Origin: Siccirubricoccus soli | GTDB taxonomy: Bacteria > Pseudomonadota > Alphaproteobacteria > Acetobacterales > Acetobacteraceae | Direction of reading: 5' to 3' | Assembly (NCBI RefSeq): GCF_024178315.1 | Contig: NZ_JAMZIK010000067.1 | Span: forward strand, 1 to 64,000 | Length of the DNA stretch: 64,000 bases | Notes under the pieces: generated by a model | What the model was told of the DNA's origin: nothing | Seen by the model: the letters and a program-made list of their open reading frames with translations, nothing else | Databases searched by the model: none | Part shown: positions 9,101 to 17,672 of the stretch, piece by piece | Layout of the letters: each line of letters opens with the position of its first letter | Numbering within the stretch: the first letter of the stretch is position 1 | Translations under genes and position numbers: made by a program

Positions 9101-9582
9101 GTCTTCGCCAGGGGGAAGCGGCCCTCCGCCAGCAGCCTGCCGGGCGGGCCGAAGGTGCCGCCGGTGAGGAGGATAATGCCCTCGGCATGCTCCGCCAGCG
9201 TCGCCAGCTTCAGGCAGGGGCGGCCGGAGGGGTCGTTGCCGAGGAAGCTCTTGGAGGAGAGGCGCTGGAGGTTGTCGAGACCCTGGGCGTTCATGGCCAG
9301 GGCAACGATGGGGTCGGGTGACAGGCGCTCCGCCTCCGGCCGCTCATCGCTGGCTGAACGGGAGAGGAAGAGCTGGCAGCCGATGATGGGCTGGATGCCC
9401 TTGCCGCTGCAGCCCTGGGAGAATTCCAGGGCGCCGAAAAGGTTGGCGCTATCGGTCAGCGCCACCGCGGGCATGCCGGCCTCCTTCGCCAGCGTCGCCA
9501 GCTTCTCCGCCTTGATGGCGCCCTCGCTGAGGGAATAGCTGGAATGGACGTGGAGATGGATGAAGCCGGCGGAGTCGCTCAT
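6142..9582 (-). CDS. dnaE: DNA polymerase III subunit alpha
   Basis: A 1146-residue replicative polymerase alpha subunit (DnaE1). The N-terminal PHP domain starts at [18 protein letters not shown] with the metal-binding HxH at residues 9-13. The polymerase active-site region includes [10 protein letters not shown] (362-371) and PDFDIDF (403-409) with the catalytic aspartates. Further along are [25 protein letters not shown] and the [22 protein letters not shown] helix-hairpin region. The C-terminal OB-fold contains [18 protein letters not shown] and [19 protein letters not shown]. Length fits family members. It is the last gene of the minus-strand chain that includes proS and lolC/E-lolD, an order common in Rhodospirillales. 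The active replisome role is established knowledge. Confidence 0.97.
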   Translation of the reverse strand: [1146 protein letters not shown]

Positions 9583-9791
9583 CCGGCCAGTCTAGCATCG
9601 CGGAGGGGCGCTGGCTTCGCTGGTGCCCTCGCGGCTGAACCGCGAGACCCAACTCCTGGCTTTCAAAGGCCTTTCGGCCTTTGGCGGAGGGGTTGGACGG
9701 GGAGGCAGAGCCTCCCTCGGAACGGTAACGCAGGTCACAGCCCCTGCCGGCCGCATGGCCTATGTCGCGGCCCGGACAACAGGAGCCGCCC
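9583..9791. other. Divergent dnaE / membrane-protein gap
   Basis: About 210 bases between two divergent genes. It contains a short palindrome CAAAGGC-CTTTCG-GCCTTTG near 9664 and ends with AGGAGCC, the Shine-Dalgarno of the plus-strand gene. No tRNA or protein gene is seen. Confidence 0.4.
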
Positions 9792-10205
9792 ATGTCCCGC
9801 CTGCCTCTGCTCTTCCTCGCCACCGCCGCGCTCTGCCTCGTCATCGGCGTGGCCATGGGGATCGCCATGGGCATCGCCCATGATTTCCACCTGGCGCCGG
9901 TGCATGCGCATCTGAACCTGCTCGGCTGGACCTCGCTGGCCCTGATGGGGCTGACCTACCGCGCCTGGCCGGTGCTGGAGGCGAACCGCGTCGCCGCCTA
10001 TGCGCAATACGGTCTGTCCGCCGGCTCGGCGGTGGTTTTTCCCGCCGGCATCTACCTCTCCATCGAGCACCAGCAGCCCATGCTGGCGATCCTCGCCGCC
10101 ATGGTCTGGTTCGCCGGCGCGCTGCTCTTCCTGGCGCGGCTGGTGCTGCTGATGCTGGGCCGCAGGGCGACGGAGGCGGAGTCGGCGCTGCTGCCGGCCG
10201 AGTGA
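9792..10205 (+). CDS. Small heme-copper-oxidase-like membrane protein
   Basis: A 137-residue integral membrane protein with four hydrophobic helices (about residues 4-26, 38-55, 66-86 and 92-115). Between helix 1 and 2 is [10 protein letters not shown], a His-x-His motif of the kind that opens a helix in cytochrome-c-oxidase subunit-I-like and NnrS-like proteins, where His ligates heme or copper. Small four-helix proteins with this motif are often annotated as cbb3-like or hypothetical membrane proteins. It is a single gene facing dnaE and converging on lolD, four bases after whose stop it ends. Metal or heme binding is inference; no partner oxidase genes are nearby. Confidence 0.75.
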   Translation: MSRLPLLFLATAALCLVIGVAMGIAMGIAHDFHLAPVHAHLNLLGWTSLALMGLTYRAWPVLEANRVAAYAQYGLSAGSAVVFPAGIYLSIEHQQPMLAILAAMVWFAGALLFLARLVLLMLGRRATEAESALLPAE

Positions 10206-10931
10206 TCAGCCCGGCACCACCTTCCCCTCCCTGAGCGTCACCACCCGGTCCATCCGCGCCGCCAGGGCCGGGTTATGCGTGGCGATCAGCGCCGCCACCC
10301 CCTGCCCCCGCACCGCCGCGAGCAGCTCGGCGAAGACGAGGTCCGAGGTCGCCACGTCCAGATTGCCGGTCGGCTCATCGGCCAGCAGGATGCGCGGGGC
10401 ATTGGCCAGGGCGCGGGCGATGGCGACGCGCTGCTGCTCCCCGCCCGAGAGCCGCCCGGGCCGGTGATGCTCCCGCCCCGTCAGGCCGAAGCCGGCGAGC
10501 AGCGTCCGCGCCCGCTCCCGCGCCTGGTTGCGGCTGGCGCCGGCCGCCATCTGCGGCAGGACCACATTCTCCTCCGCGGTGAATTCCGGCAGCAGGTGAT
10601 GGAATTGATAGACGAAGCCGATGGTGGTGCGGCGGATCGCCGTGCGGCCATCATCGGAGAGGGTGCCGGCGGCGCGGCCGGCCACATACACCTCCCCCGC
10701 ATCCGGCCGTTCCAGCAGCCCGGCCAGGTGCAGCAGGGTGGATTTCCCGGTGCCGGAGGGTGCGACCAGGGCCACGATCTCCCCCGCCTCCAGCTCCAGC
10801 TCCGCCCCCACCAGTACGGGCAGCTCGCCGGCCTCGGTGCGGTAGCGCCGCTCGACGCCCGCCAGGCGCAGGGCGGGCGCATTCTCGCCATTGCGGGTCA
10901 CGTGCCGCTCCTCGCCCAGGACGCTACTCAT
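10206..10931 (-). CDS. lolD: Lipoprotein-releasing ABC ATPase LolD
   Basis: A 241-residue ABC ATPase. Walker [10 protein letters not shown] is at 57-65, Q-loop YQFHHLL at 108-114, signature LSGGEQQ at 161-167, Walker [13 protein letters not shown] at 181-192 and H-loop ATHNP near 216-220. LolD energises LolC/E to release outer-membrane lipoproteins from the inner membrane. The [12 protein letters not shown] segment is characteristic of LolD against MacB or FtsE. Its start overlaps the stop of the upstream permease gene by eight bases, indicating translational coupling. The first about 20 residues are extra relative to many LolDs, so an internal GTG (VTRNGEN) is a possible alternative start. 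Confidence 0.95.
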   Translation of the reverse strand: MSSVLGEERHVTRNGENAPALRLAGVERRYRTEAGELPVLVGAELELEAGEIVALVAPSGTGKSTLLHLAGLLERPDAGEVYVAGRAAGTLSDDGRTAIRRTTIGFVYQFHHLLPEFTAEENVVLPQMAAGASRNQARERARTLLAGFGLTGREHHRPGRLSGGEQQRVAIARALANAPRILLADEPTGNLDVATSDLVFAELLAAVRGQGVAALIATHNPALAARMDRVVTLREGKVVPG

Positions 10932-12177
10932 TCCGCAGCGCCTCCACCGGGTCGAGCCGCGCCGCGCGCCAGCTCGGATAGATGGTCGCCAGCAGGGAGA
11001 GGCCGAGGCCCATGCCGACCACCTGCATCACCTCATGCGGATCCACCACCGCCGGAAGCTGGGAGAGGAAGTAGACCTCCGGGCTGAACAGCTCCGTGCC
11101 CGTCAGCGCCTGCAGCGCCTGGCGGATATGCTCGATGTTGATGCAGAAGGCGAGGCCGAGGGCGAAGCCGATCAGCGTGCCGGCGCAGCCGATGGAGGCG
11201 CCGCAGAGCAGGAAGATGCGCAGCACATTGCCCCGCGTCGCCCCCATGGTGCGGAGGATGGCGATGTCCCGCCCCTTGTCCTTCACCAGCATGATGAGGC
11301 TGGAGATGATGTTGAAGGCGGCGACGATGATGATGAGGGTGAGGATCAGGAACATCACGTTCCGCTCCACCTGCACCGCGTTGAAGAAGCTGCTGTTGGC
11401 ATCCTGCCAATCGACGATCCGCAGCTGGCGCTGGCCCAGGGCGCGGCGGATCTCGAAATTCAGGGCGCGGATGCGTGTCGGGTCCTGGGCGAAGACCTCG
11501 ATCTGCGTCGCCGCATTGCCGGTCTGGAAGTAGATCTGCGCCGCTTCCATGGGCATGAAGACGAAGCTGCTGTCGTATTCGTTCATGCCGACGTTGAAGA
11601 GGGCGATGACGCGATAGGCGCGGACCCGCGGCACCGTGCCGAAGACGGTGGTGCGGCCCTGGGGCGAAACCAGCGAAAGCCGGTCGCCCACCGTGATCCG
11701 CATGCGGTTGGCAAGGCCGGTACCGATGACGACGACATCGTCGCCGCCGAATTCCGCCAGGCTGCCGCGGCGGATGTTGTTGGCGATGATCCCCTTGGCG
11801 CGGAGATCCTCCGGCTTGATGCCGCGTGCCAGCCCGCCGGCAGCGCCGCCCGCCTCGCTGGTCAGCAGCACTTGGCCCTCGATGATCGGGTTGGCCGCGG
11901 TCACGCCGGGGACCCGCCGGATGGCCTCGGTGATCTCGTCGTAATCCGAGAGCGGGCGGCCATCGAGGGAGAAGACCCCGAGATGGCCGTTGAGCCCGAG
12001 GATCCGCCCCAGCAGCTCCTGCCGGAAGCCGTTCATCACGCTCATCACGATGATCAGCGTCGCCACGCCGAGGGCGATGCCGACGAGCGAGAAGATGGCG
12101 ATGACGGAGACGAAGCGCTCCCCTTTCCGCGCCCGCAGGTAGCGGAAGGCGACGGCGCGTTCGAAGGCGTTGAACAT
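10924..12177 (-). CDS. Lipoprotein-releasing permease LolC/LolE
   Basis: A 417-residue inner-membrane permease of the LolC/LolE family. It starts [51 protein letters not shown], the conserved N-terminal helix and first transmembrane segment. A large periplasmic MacB-like domain follows (about 50-270). Three further transmembrane helices lie in the FtsX domain, with [23 protein letters not shown] as the conserved coupling helix that contacts LolD. It is in an operon with lolD (8-base overlap). Alphaproteobacteria usually have one LolC/E-type (LolF) protein acting as homodimer, consistent with the single gene here. Upstream proS lies about 110 bases away. Confidence 0.94.
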   Translation of the reverse strand: MFNAFERAVAFRYLRARKGERFVSVIAIFSLVGIALGVATLIIVMSVMNGFRQELLGRILGLNGHLGVFSLDGRPLSDYDEITEAIRRVPGVTAANPIIEGQVLLTSEAGGAAGGLARGIKPEDLRAKGIIANNIRRGSLAEFGGDDVVVIGTGLANRMRITVGDRLSLVSPQGRTTVFGTVPRVRAYRVIALFNVGMNEYDSSFVFMPMEAAQIYFQTGNAATQIEVFAQDPTRIRALNFEIRRALGQRQLRIVDWQDANSSFFNAVQVERNVMFLILTLIIIVAAFNIISSLIMLVKDKGRDIAILRTMGATRGNVLRIFLLCGASIGCAGTLIGFALGLAFCINIEHIRQALQALTGTELFSPEVYFLSQLPAVVDPHEVMQVVGMGLGLSLLATIYPSWRAARLDPVEALRNE

Positions 12178-12286
12178 CAGGCGCCTCCCTCCGCCGCCGG
12201 GGCGCGGACGCGGCCGGGCACGGGCGCGCAGGCAGCCCGGCCCCGGCCCTCCCCCGCCGCGCGGAGGAGGGAGACAGCGCGGCGCA

Positions 12287-13597
12287 TCAGCCGGCCTTCA
12301 CCCGGGCGATGGCGTCCTCCACGGAGAGCTCCACCCGCTCCCCGGTGGCGCGGCGTTTCAGCTCCACCTTGCCGGCAGCAGCGCCGCGCGGGCCGATGAT
12401 GGCCTGCCAGGGATAACCCATGAGGTCGGCATCGGCGAATTTCACGCCGGCCCGCTCCTCCCGGTCGTCATAGAGGGCGTCGGGGGCGAAGGCCTCGTAG
12501 AGCCGGCCCGCCAGCGCATCCGTGCCGGCATCGCCCTGCTTCAGGTTCAGCACCGCCAGCTTGAAGGGGGCCACCGCCTCGGGCCAGCGGATCCCGTTCT
12601 CGTCGTGATTCGCCTCGATGATGGCGCCGACCAGGCGGGAGACGCCGATGCCGTAGCTGCCCATCTCCGGCGCCACCGGCTTGCCATCCGGCCCGGAGAC
12701 GGTGAGGCCCATGGAGGCGCTGTACTTGGTGCCGAAGTAGAAGATGTGGCCGATCTCGATGCCCCGCGCGGAGACGCGCTGCGCCTCGGGAATCGCCTCC
12801 CAGGCCGCCAGATCGTGCTTCTCGTCGGTCGCGGCGTAGCGGCTGGTCCAGAAATCGACGATGGGCGAGAGGTCGCCATCATAGTCCACGGGCTGGGAGA
12901 GCACATCGAAGTCCAGCAGGTCCTTGTGCAGGAAGACCTGGCTTTCCCCGGTCTCCGCCAGGATGAGGAATTCGTGGGAGAGGTTGCCGCCGATCGGGCC
13001 GGTATCGGCCTGCATCGGGATCGCCTTCAGCCCCATGCGGGCGAAGGTGCGCAGATAGGCGACGAACATCTGCCGGTAGCTCTTCTGCGCCCCGGCGTAG
13101 TCCAGGTCGAAGGAATAGGCGTCCTTCATCAGGAATTCGCGGCCGCGCATCACGCCGAAGCGGGGGCGGACCTCGTCCCGGAACTTCCACTGGATGTGGT
13201 AGAGGTTGCGCGGCAGGTCGCGGTAGCTCTTGGCGTAGCCCTTGAAGATCTCGGTGACCATTTCCTCATTGGTCGGGCCGTAGAGCATCTCCCGGTCGTG
13301 GCGGTCCTTGAGGCGGAGCATTTCCGGGCCGTAGGCGTCGTAGCGGCCCGATTGGCGCCAGAGATCCGCGGTCTGGATCGTCGGCATCAGGATTTCCTGG
13401 GCGCCGGCGGCGTCCTGCTCCTCGCGGACGATCTGCTCCACCTTCTGCAGCACGCGCCAGCCCAGCGGCAGCCAGGCATAGATGCCGGCGCTGGTCTGCC
13501 GGACCATGCCTGCCCGCAGCATCAGGCGGTGGGAGGCGATCTGCGCCTCGGCCGGGGTTTCCTTCAGGGTCGGCAGGAAGGCGCGGGAGAGGCGCAA
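12287..13597 (-). CDS. proS: Prolyl-tRNA synthetase (short form)
   Basis: A 436-residue class II synthetase that attaches proline to tRNA-Pro. Motif 1 region [27 protein letters not shown] at 109-112, motif 2 [26 protein letters not shown] around 138-163 and motif 3 [13 protein letters not shown] near 313-325 are clear, and the C-terminal anticodon-binding domain follows. The about 180-residue editing insertion between motifs 2 and 3 present in E. coli ProRS is absent, the standard alphaproteobacterial arrangement, so misacylated Ala-tRNA-Pro must be cleared by a separate ProXp/YbaK-type deacylase. Start at 13597 is [13 protein letters not shown], matching family N-termini. Confidence 0.96.
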   Translation of the reverse strand: MRLSRAFLPTLKETPAEAQIASHRLMLRAGMVRQTSAGIYAWLPLGWRVLQKVEQIVREEQDAAGAQEILMPTIQTADLWRQSGRYDAYGPEMLRLKDRHDREMLYGPTNEEMVTEIFKGYAKSYRDLPRNLYHIQWKFRDEVRPRFGVMRGREFLMKDAYSFDLDYAGAQKSYRQMFVAYLRTFARMGLKAIPMQADTGPIGGNLSHEFLILAETGESQVFLHKDLLDFDVLSQPVDYDGDLSPIVDFWTSRYAATDEKHDLAAWEAIPEAQRVSARGIEIGHIFYFGTKYSASMGLTVSGPDGKPVAPEMGSYGIGVSRLVGAIIEANHDENGIRWPEAVAPFKLAVLNLKQGDAGTDALAGRLYEAFAPDALYDDREERAGVKFADADLMGYPWQAIIGPRGAAAGKVELKRRATGERVELSVEDAIARVKAG

Positions 13598-13615
13598 GGC
13601 GGGCTCCTGGTCGGG

Positions 13616-13665
13616 CTAGAGCGTGATCGCCCGCGGCCGAAGGCGACCGGAAGCGGAACTCACGC
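13616..13665. repeat. Possible element-A relative
   Basis: Begins CTAGAGC, like element A, then has ATCGCC and CCGAAGGCG segments in the same order, and a GCGTGA (13621-13626)/TCACGC (13660-13665) stem. It lies just upstream of the proS start. It lacks the second hairpin, so it could be a truncated or separate family member. Similarity was judged by eye only. Confidence 0.35.
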
Positions 13666-13882
13666 GGTCAGACATCTGCCCGAAGCGGGAGGCGAAGGCC
13701 GCCTGCCCCGGGCTGCGGCGGACACTAGCTTGCGGCGTCCCGGCTGGGAACGGCCAGGGCCAAGTGGCACCCATGCCACGCCAAACCATCCACTCCCGCG
13801 GCAGGATGGGAATAATCGAACACGCCGCCAGGGATCGGCTTCGCGGAAATTGCTTGGCGGTCGGCCGCCCTTCGGCTAGACG
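13666..13882. other. Gene-free stretch upstream of proS
   Basis: About 215 bases with no convincing ORF. It should hold the promoter of the proS-lol-dnaE series. No strong consensus hexamers are evident to me. Confidence 0.35.
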
Positions 13883-13914
13883 AAAAAAAGGGCCGCACCC
13901 GTCAGGGCGCGGCC
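13883..13914 (-). terminator. Rho-independent terminator
   Basis: On the minus strand GGGCCGC...GCGGCCC (with an inner CCC/GGG) forms a strong hairpin, immediately followed by a T tract (A's at 13883-13889 on plus). It would end transcripts coming from the nuo-birA-coaX-rnj-DUF1467 series or from the candidate small RNA. Confidence 0.85.
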
Positions 13915-14000
13915 CGAGTTTAGGGAGGAAACGCCAGTCACACGGCAGGAAGAGGACCAACCCTCTTCCTTCAGGCATGGTGGCGCGGACCAACAACACC
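13883..14000 (-). ncRNA. Candidate small RNA, two hairpins
   Basis: Read on the minus strand, this region has a hairpin with 8-bp stem GGAAGAGG/CCTCTTCC (13948-13969), a single-stranded link that contains TTTCCTCCC, an anti-Shine-Dalgarno-like sequence, and then a GC-rich hairpin followed by a run of seven T. This is the layout of a small regulatory RNA with an intrinsic terminator. It sits between the DUF1467 stop (14101) and proS. The 5' end is not known; it could be processed from the 3' end of the long upstream operon or have its own promoter. An alternative reading as a 40-residue peptide (MPEGRGLVLFLP...) exists and cannot be ruled out. Confidence 0.45.
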
Positions 14001-14100
14001 GCACAACGCCAAAGGCTGCCGCCATAGCCGAAAAAAACGGCGTTCAGACAGCGTCTGCAACAAGATAAGGCGACACCCGGACCAATCCCGGGAAAGTCGC

Positions 14101-14361
14101 TCATTTTTCAGGCAGGGCCAGCCAGCCGCTCCGAAAGCTCAGCCAGTCGCTGGTGATCAACGCATAGGCTCCGGCGAAGATCACCGCCGCCACCAGCGTG
14201 GTCAGCCCCACCTTCATCAGGAGTCGCGGCCGGTCCGGCAGGCCGCGCCAGCCGCCGGTGGCATCGCCCTCCGGCCGCGGTGCGGTGCCGATCGGCAGGA
14301 TGGCGAAGAGGGTCAGCCACCAGATCAGGAAATAGACGACGACGCCGTTGAACCAGCCCAT
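14101..14361 (-). CDS. DUF1467 family membrane protein
   Basis: An 86-residue protein with two transmembrane helices (about residues 5-24 and 52-72), starting MGWFNGVVVYFLIWWLTLFAILPIG. It matches the alphaproteobacterial DUF1467 family, with the WW-LF-LP-G pattern in helix 1 and a short basic loop containing PRPEGDATGGWRGLPDRPRL. The family regularly follows the ribonuclease J gene and precedes proS, as here; its function is unknown. It lies six bases after the rnj stop, so it is co-transcribed. Confidence 0.9.
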   Translation of the reverse strand: MGWFNGVVVYFLIWWLTLFAILPIGTAPRPEGDATGGWRGLPDRPRLLMKVGLTTLVAAVIFAGAYALITSDWLSFRSGWLALPEK

Positions 14362-14367
14362 GGGCGG

Positions 14368-16038
14368 CTAGACCCGCAACAGGTGAACTTCGACATTCGG
14401 CCGCTTGCGCAGCCGCCGCCCGACCGCCTTGCGCAGCACGCTGCGCGCCGCCTCGCGCAGCGCATCGTCCTCCCGCTTCAGGGCGCTCGGCAACTCCCCG
14501 ACCGCCCGGGCCAGATCGGCCGCGAGCTGGACGGATTCGGAGGTGTCGCCGTCGAACAGGCCGGGCGCCGAAACCTGGGGCTGGCCCACCACCCGCCCAC
14601 CGGCATCGACGGCGAGCGAGGCCATGACGACGCCGTTGAACAGCATGCGCTTGCGCGCCGCCAGCACCCCGCCGGAGAGCGGCAGCAGCCGGCCATTGTC
14701 CACCGCCAGACGGCCGGTCGGCACGCCCTCCACCACCTCCGGTCGGCCCGGGGACAGGCGAAGCACGTCGCCATCCTCCACCAGCACCGGGATCGCCTGC
14801 AGCGACTTCGCCAGCGCCGCATGCTCGGACAGATGGCGCCATTCGCCATGCACCGGCACGGCGTATTTCGGCTTCACCAGCTGGTAGAGCCGCTTCAGCT
14901 CGTCCCGCGCCGGGTGGCCGGAGACATGGACCATGTGGTCATCCGCCGTCATCACCCGGCAGCCGCGGCGGGCGAGCTGGTCCTGCAGCAGCAGGATGCC
15001 GCGCTCATTTCCGGGAATCATGCGGGAGGAGAAGATGACCGTATCCCCCTCCCCCAGCGCGATGCTGGGATGGGTGTCGGCGGCGATCTTGGCCAGCGCC
15101 GAGCGCGGCTCCCCCTGGCTGCCGGTGCAGATGATGAGGAGGTTGTCATCCGGGATGAAGCCCGCCTCCTCCTCCGGCACCAGTTCCGGAAGGTCTCTGA
15201 GGTAGCCGCATTCCCGCGCCGCCGCTTCCGCATTGCGCAGGCTGCGGCCGAACAGCGAGACCTGCCGCCCCGCCGCGGCCGCGGCGCGGACGATGCTCTC
15301 GACGCGGGCCACATTGGTGGCGAAGCAGGTGACGGCGACGCGGCCCTTCAGGCCGCGGATGATCGCCGTCAGATTCCGCCGCACCTCGGCCTCGGAACCG
15401 GAATGGCCCTCGACCAGCGCATTGGTGGAATCGCAGACCATGGCGAGGACGCCCTCCTCGCCCAGCCGGGCGAAGGCGGCCTCGTCGGTCGGGCCGCCGA
15501 TCAGCGGGTCCGGGTCCAGCTTCCAGTCGCCGGTATGGACGACGAGGCCATGCCGGGTGCGGATGGCCAGCGCCTGCGCCTCCGGCACCGAATGGGCGAC
15601 GCGGAGGAATTCGAGATCGAAGGGCCCCAGGCGGAAGCGGCCGCCGAGGGGGATGGTGTGGATCTTCGCCTCGCCCAGCAGCCCCGCCTCGCCCAGCTTC
15701 CGCCGCAGCACGGCGGCAACGAAGGGGCTGGCATAGATCGGGCAGCGGAATTGCGGCCAGAGATGCGCCACGGCCCCGACATGGTCCTCATGCGCATGGG
15801 TGATGACGAGGCCTTCCAGCCAGTCGCGCCGCTCCGCCAGCCAGGTGGCGTCGGGGACCATCACCTCCACCTCGGGCTGCTCCGGCCCACCGAAGCCGAT
15901 GCCGCAATCCACCGCCAGCAACCTGCCGTCGCAGCGGTAGACATTCAGATTCATCCCGATCTCGCCGGTGCCGCCAAGGGGGATGAAAGCCAGGTCATCG
16001 GCGGCATCGGGCAGAGCCGCGGGCAAGAAATCGTTCAT
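14368..16038 (-). CDS. rnj: Ribonuclease J
   Basis: A 556-residue metallo-beta-lactamase-fold RNase with endo- and 5'-3' exonuclease activity in RNA decay and maturation. Metal-binding motif HAHEDHVGA is at 81-89, later metal ligands lie in VHTGDWKLD and VHVSGHPARDELKRL, and the beta-CASP domain contains VAVTCFATNVARVESI and IICTGSQGEPRSAL. The start at 16038 (MNDFLPAALPD) is chosen over a longer frame because the extra residues are Arg/Pro-rich and family proteins begin near the FIPLGGTGEIGMNLN motif. It lies between coaX and DUF1467, the usual alphaproteobacterial order. Confidence 0.96.
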   Translation of the reverse strand: MNDFLPAALPDAADDLAFIPLGGTGEIGMNLNVYRCDGRLLAVDCGIGFGGPEQPEVEVMVPDATWLAERRDWLEGLVITHAHEDHVGAVAHLWPQFRCPIYASPFVAAVLRRKLGEAGLLGEAKIHTIPLGGRFRLGPFDLEFLRVAHSVPEAQALAIRTRHGLVVHTGDWKLDPDPLIGGPTDEAAFARLGEEGVLAMVCDSTNALVEGHSGSEAEVRRNLTAIIRGLKGRVAVTCFATNVARVESIVRAAAAAGRQVSLFGRSLRNAEAAARECGYLRDLPELVPEEEAGFIPDDNLLIICTGSQGEPRSALAKIAADTHPSIALGEGDTVIFSSRMIPGNERGILLLQDQLARRGCRVMTADDHMVHVSGHPARDELKRLYQLVKPKYAVPVHGEWRHLSEHAALAKSLQAIPVLVEDGDVLRLSPGRPEVVEGVPTGRLAVDNGRLLPLSGGVLAARKRMLFNGVVMASLAVDAGGRVVGQPQVSAPGLFDGDTSESVQLAADLARAVGELPSALKREDDALREAARSVLRKAVGRRLRKRPNVEVHLLRV

Positions 16039-16127
16039 TCCCTCATCTTCTGGTGTCGGCCTCGCAGGGTCGGGCAATCTCGGGACGAGTATAGCGCAGC
16101 CGGCCACATCCCGCCGACCCCGCCGCC

Positions 16128-16925
16128 TCAATCCCTTGCCTGGGTCCGGTTCAAGATGGGGACGGGGTTGCGTTCCGCCAACAGGCGCAGCCCTTCCAGC
16201 GTGATATCGGGGTCGATGGTTTCAATCACCTCCGTCCCTTCCGCGAAGAGCGGGGCGAGGCCGCCGGTGGCGACGATCTTGAGATGCGCCTCCTGCTCCG
16301 CCTGGATGCGCCGGACGATGCCCTCGATCATCCCGACATAGCCCCAATAGATGCCGGATTGCATGGCGGCGACGGTGTCCCGTCCCACCACGGCCTGGGG
16401 CCGGCCGATGCCGATGCGGGGCAGCCGGGCCGCCGCCTGGTGCAGCGCCTCCAGCGAGAGGTTGATGCCGGGGGCGATGACGCCGCCGAGATAGGCGCCA
16501 TCCGCATCCACCACGTCGAAGGTCGTGGCGGTACCGAAATCGATGACGATGAGCGGCCCCTTGTAGTGGTGATGGGAGGCAAGGGAGTTCAGCAGCCGGT
16601 CGGCGCCCACCTCCTGCGGCCGGTCCACCCGGATCTCGAAGCCCCATTCCACCGTGGAGCGGGCGATCAGCGGCTCGACATTGAACCATTCCCGCGACAG
16701 GCGGCGGAGGTTGTAGAGCGCGGCCGGCACCACCGTGCCGATGGCGCAGCGGTCGATCTCGGCCGGCTTCAACCCGGCATATTGCAGCAGGGCGAGCAGC
16801 CAGACGGCGTATTCGTCGGAGGTGCGGCCGGCCTCCGTCGCGATGCGCCAGCGGCCGCGCCATTCCGTGCCGTCATGCACGGCGAAGACGACATTGGTGT
16901 TCCCCGCATCGATGGCGAGCAGCAT
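16128..16925 (-). CDS. coaX: Type III pantothenate kinase
   Basis: A 265-residue ASKHA-fold kinase that phosphorylates pantothenate as the first step of coenzyme A synthesis, without the ADP/CoA regulation of type I enzymes. DAGNTN at 6-11 is the phosphate-binding P-loop of the type III family, GADRLLN at 107-113 binds pantothenate and [12 protein letters not shown] at 128-139 holds the catalytic region. The start at 16925 ([11 protein letters not shown]) is the standard one; an earlier in-frame start would overlap birA. It begins four bases after the birA stop and is part of the birA-coaX-rnj unit behind nuoN. Confidence 0.97.
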   Translation of the reverse strand: MLLAIDAGNTNVVFAVHDGTEWRGRWRIATEAGRTSDEYAVWLLALLQYAGLKPAEIDRCAIGTVVPAALYNLRRLSREWFNVEPLIARSTVEWGFEIRVDRPQEVGADRLLNSLASHHHYKGPLIVIDFGTATTFDVVDADGAYLGGVIAPGINLSLEALHQAAARLPRIGIGRPQAVVGRDTVAAMQSGIYWGYVGMIEGIVRRIQAEQEAHLKIVATGGLAPLFAEGTEVIETIDPDITLEGLRLLAERNPVPILNRTQARD

Positions 16926-16929
16926 GGGT

Positions 16930-17625
16930 TCACGATCCTCCCACCTCGCCCGACAGGATCCGGTGGCGGGTGCCGCCGGCCTCCAGCAGCAGCGCACCAT
17001 CCTCGGCGAGGCCTGCGAAGGCGCCGGCAGTAACCGGGCCGGCGCTGAGGGTCAACGTAGTCCCCAGGGCCGGGCCGCGCTGCAGCCATGCGGCGCGGAT
17101 GGGGGCGAAGCCCTCCTGCAGCAGGGTGTCGCGCCAACGCAGCAGGCGGGCGAGCAGGCGGGCGGCGAATTCCTCCGGGGTGGCGGCGGTGGCCAGGCAG
17201 GCGGTGGGCCGGTCTGGCAAGGCGGGAGCATGGCGCAGATTGACCCCGATGCCATAGGCCAGCCAGGCGAGGCTCCCATCCGGCGCCAGGGCGGTCTCGG
17301 TCAGGATGCCGGCGCATTTGGCGCCATGGCGGAGCAGGTCGTTCGGCCATTTCAGCCGCAGCGCGGCGGGCTCCGCATCGCACTCCGCCGCCGCCTCCGC
17401 CAGGGCCACGGCGGCGAGCAGCGCCCATTGCGGGGCCTGCCGCGCCGGGACGGGCGGGCGCAGCAGGGCGGAGAGGTAGAGATTGCCGGGCGGGGAGCGC
17501 CAGGGGCGCCCTTCCCTGCCGCGCCCCGCGGTCTGCTCCCGGGCCAGGATGGCGAGCCCTTCCGCCTCCCCCGCCTCCGCCCTCTCCCGCAGCAGGGTGG
17601 CGGTGCTGCCGAGCTCGGCATGCAC
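16930..17625 (-). CDS. birA: Biotin--protein ligase BirA
   Basis: A 231-residue (minimum) biotin protein ligase that attaches biotin to carboxylase BCCP domains. It lacks the N-terminal DNA-binding domain, so it is a group I, non-regulatory enzyme. Visible motifs are [15 protein letters not shown] at 34-48 (biotinyl-AMP loop), LKWPNDLL at 91-98 and KCAGILTE at 103-110, plus a C-terminal SH3-like domain. The start is uncertain: the annotated GTG at 17625 truncates the family's conserved [12 protein letters not shown] segment, and the frame continues to a CTG at 17676 that overlaps the nuoN stop as CTGA. A CTG start would give [18 protein letters not shown]. Either way it is coupled to nuoN. 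Confidence 0.93.
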   Translation of the reverse strand: MHAELGSTATLLRERAEAGEAEGLAILAREQTAGRGREGRPWRSPPGNLYLSALLRPPVPARQAPQWALLAAVALAEAAAECDAEPAALRLKWPNDLLRHGAKCAGILTETALAPDGSLAWLAYGIGVNLRHAPALPDRPTACLATAATPEEFAARLLARLLRWRDTLLQEGFAPIRAAWLQRGPALGTTLTLSAGPVTAGAFAGLAEDGALLLEAGGTRHRILSGEVGGS

Positions 17626-17672
17626 CTCCAGCCGCCAGAAGGGCGGCGCGCCCCGGCCCGGCAGCGGGGCGT

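Noticed and set aside
6139-9321. A plus-strand open frame of about 1060 codons opposite dnaE
   Set aside because: Antisense shadow of the polymerase gene with no domain or ribosome site.
13616-14104. A 162-codon minus-strand frame across the candidate small RNA
   Set aside because: No domain; the terminator and hairpins fall inside it, and it crosses the proS upstream region. A short peptide inside it remains possible but is unsupported.
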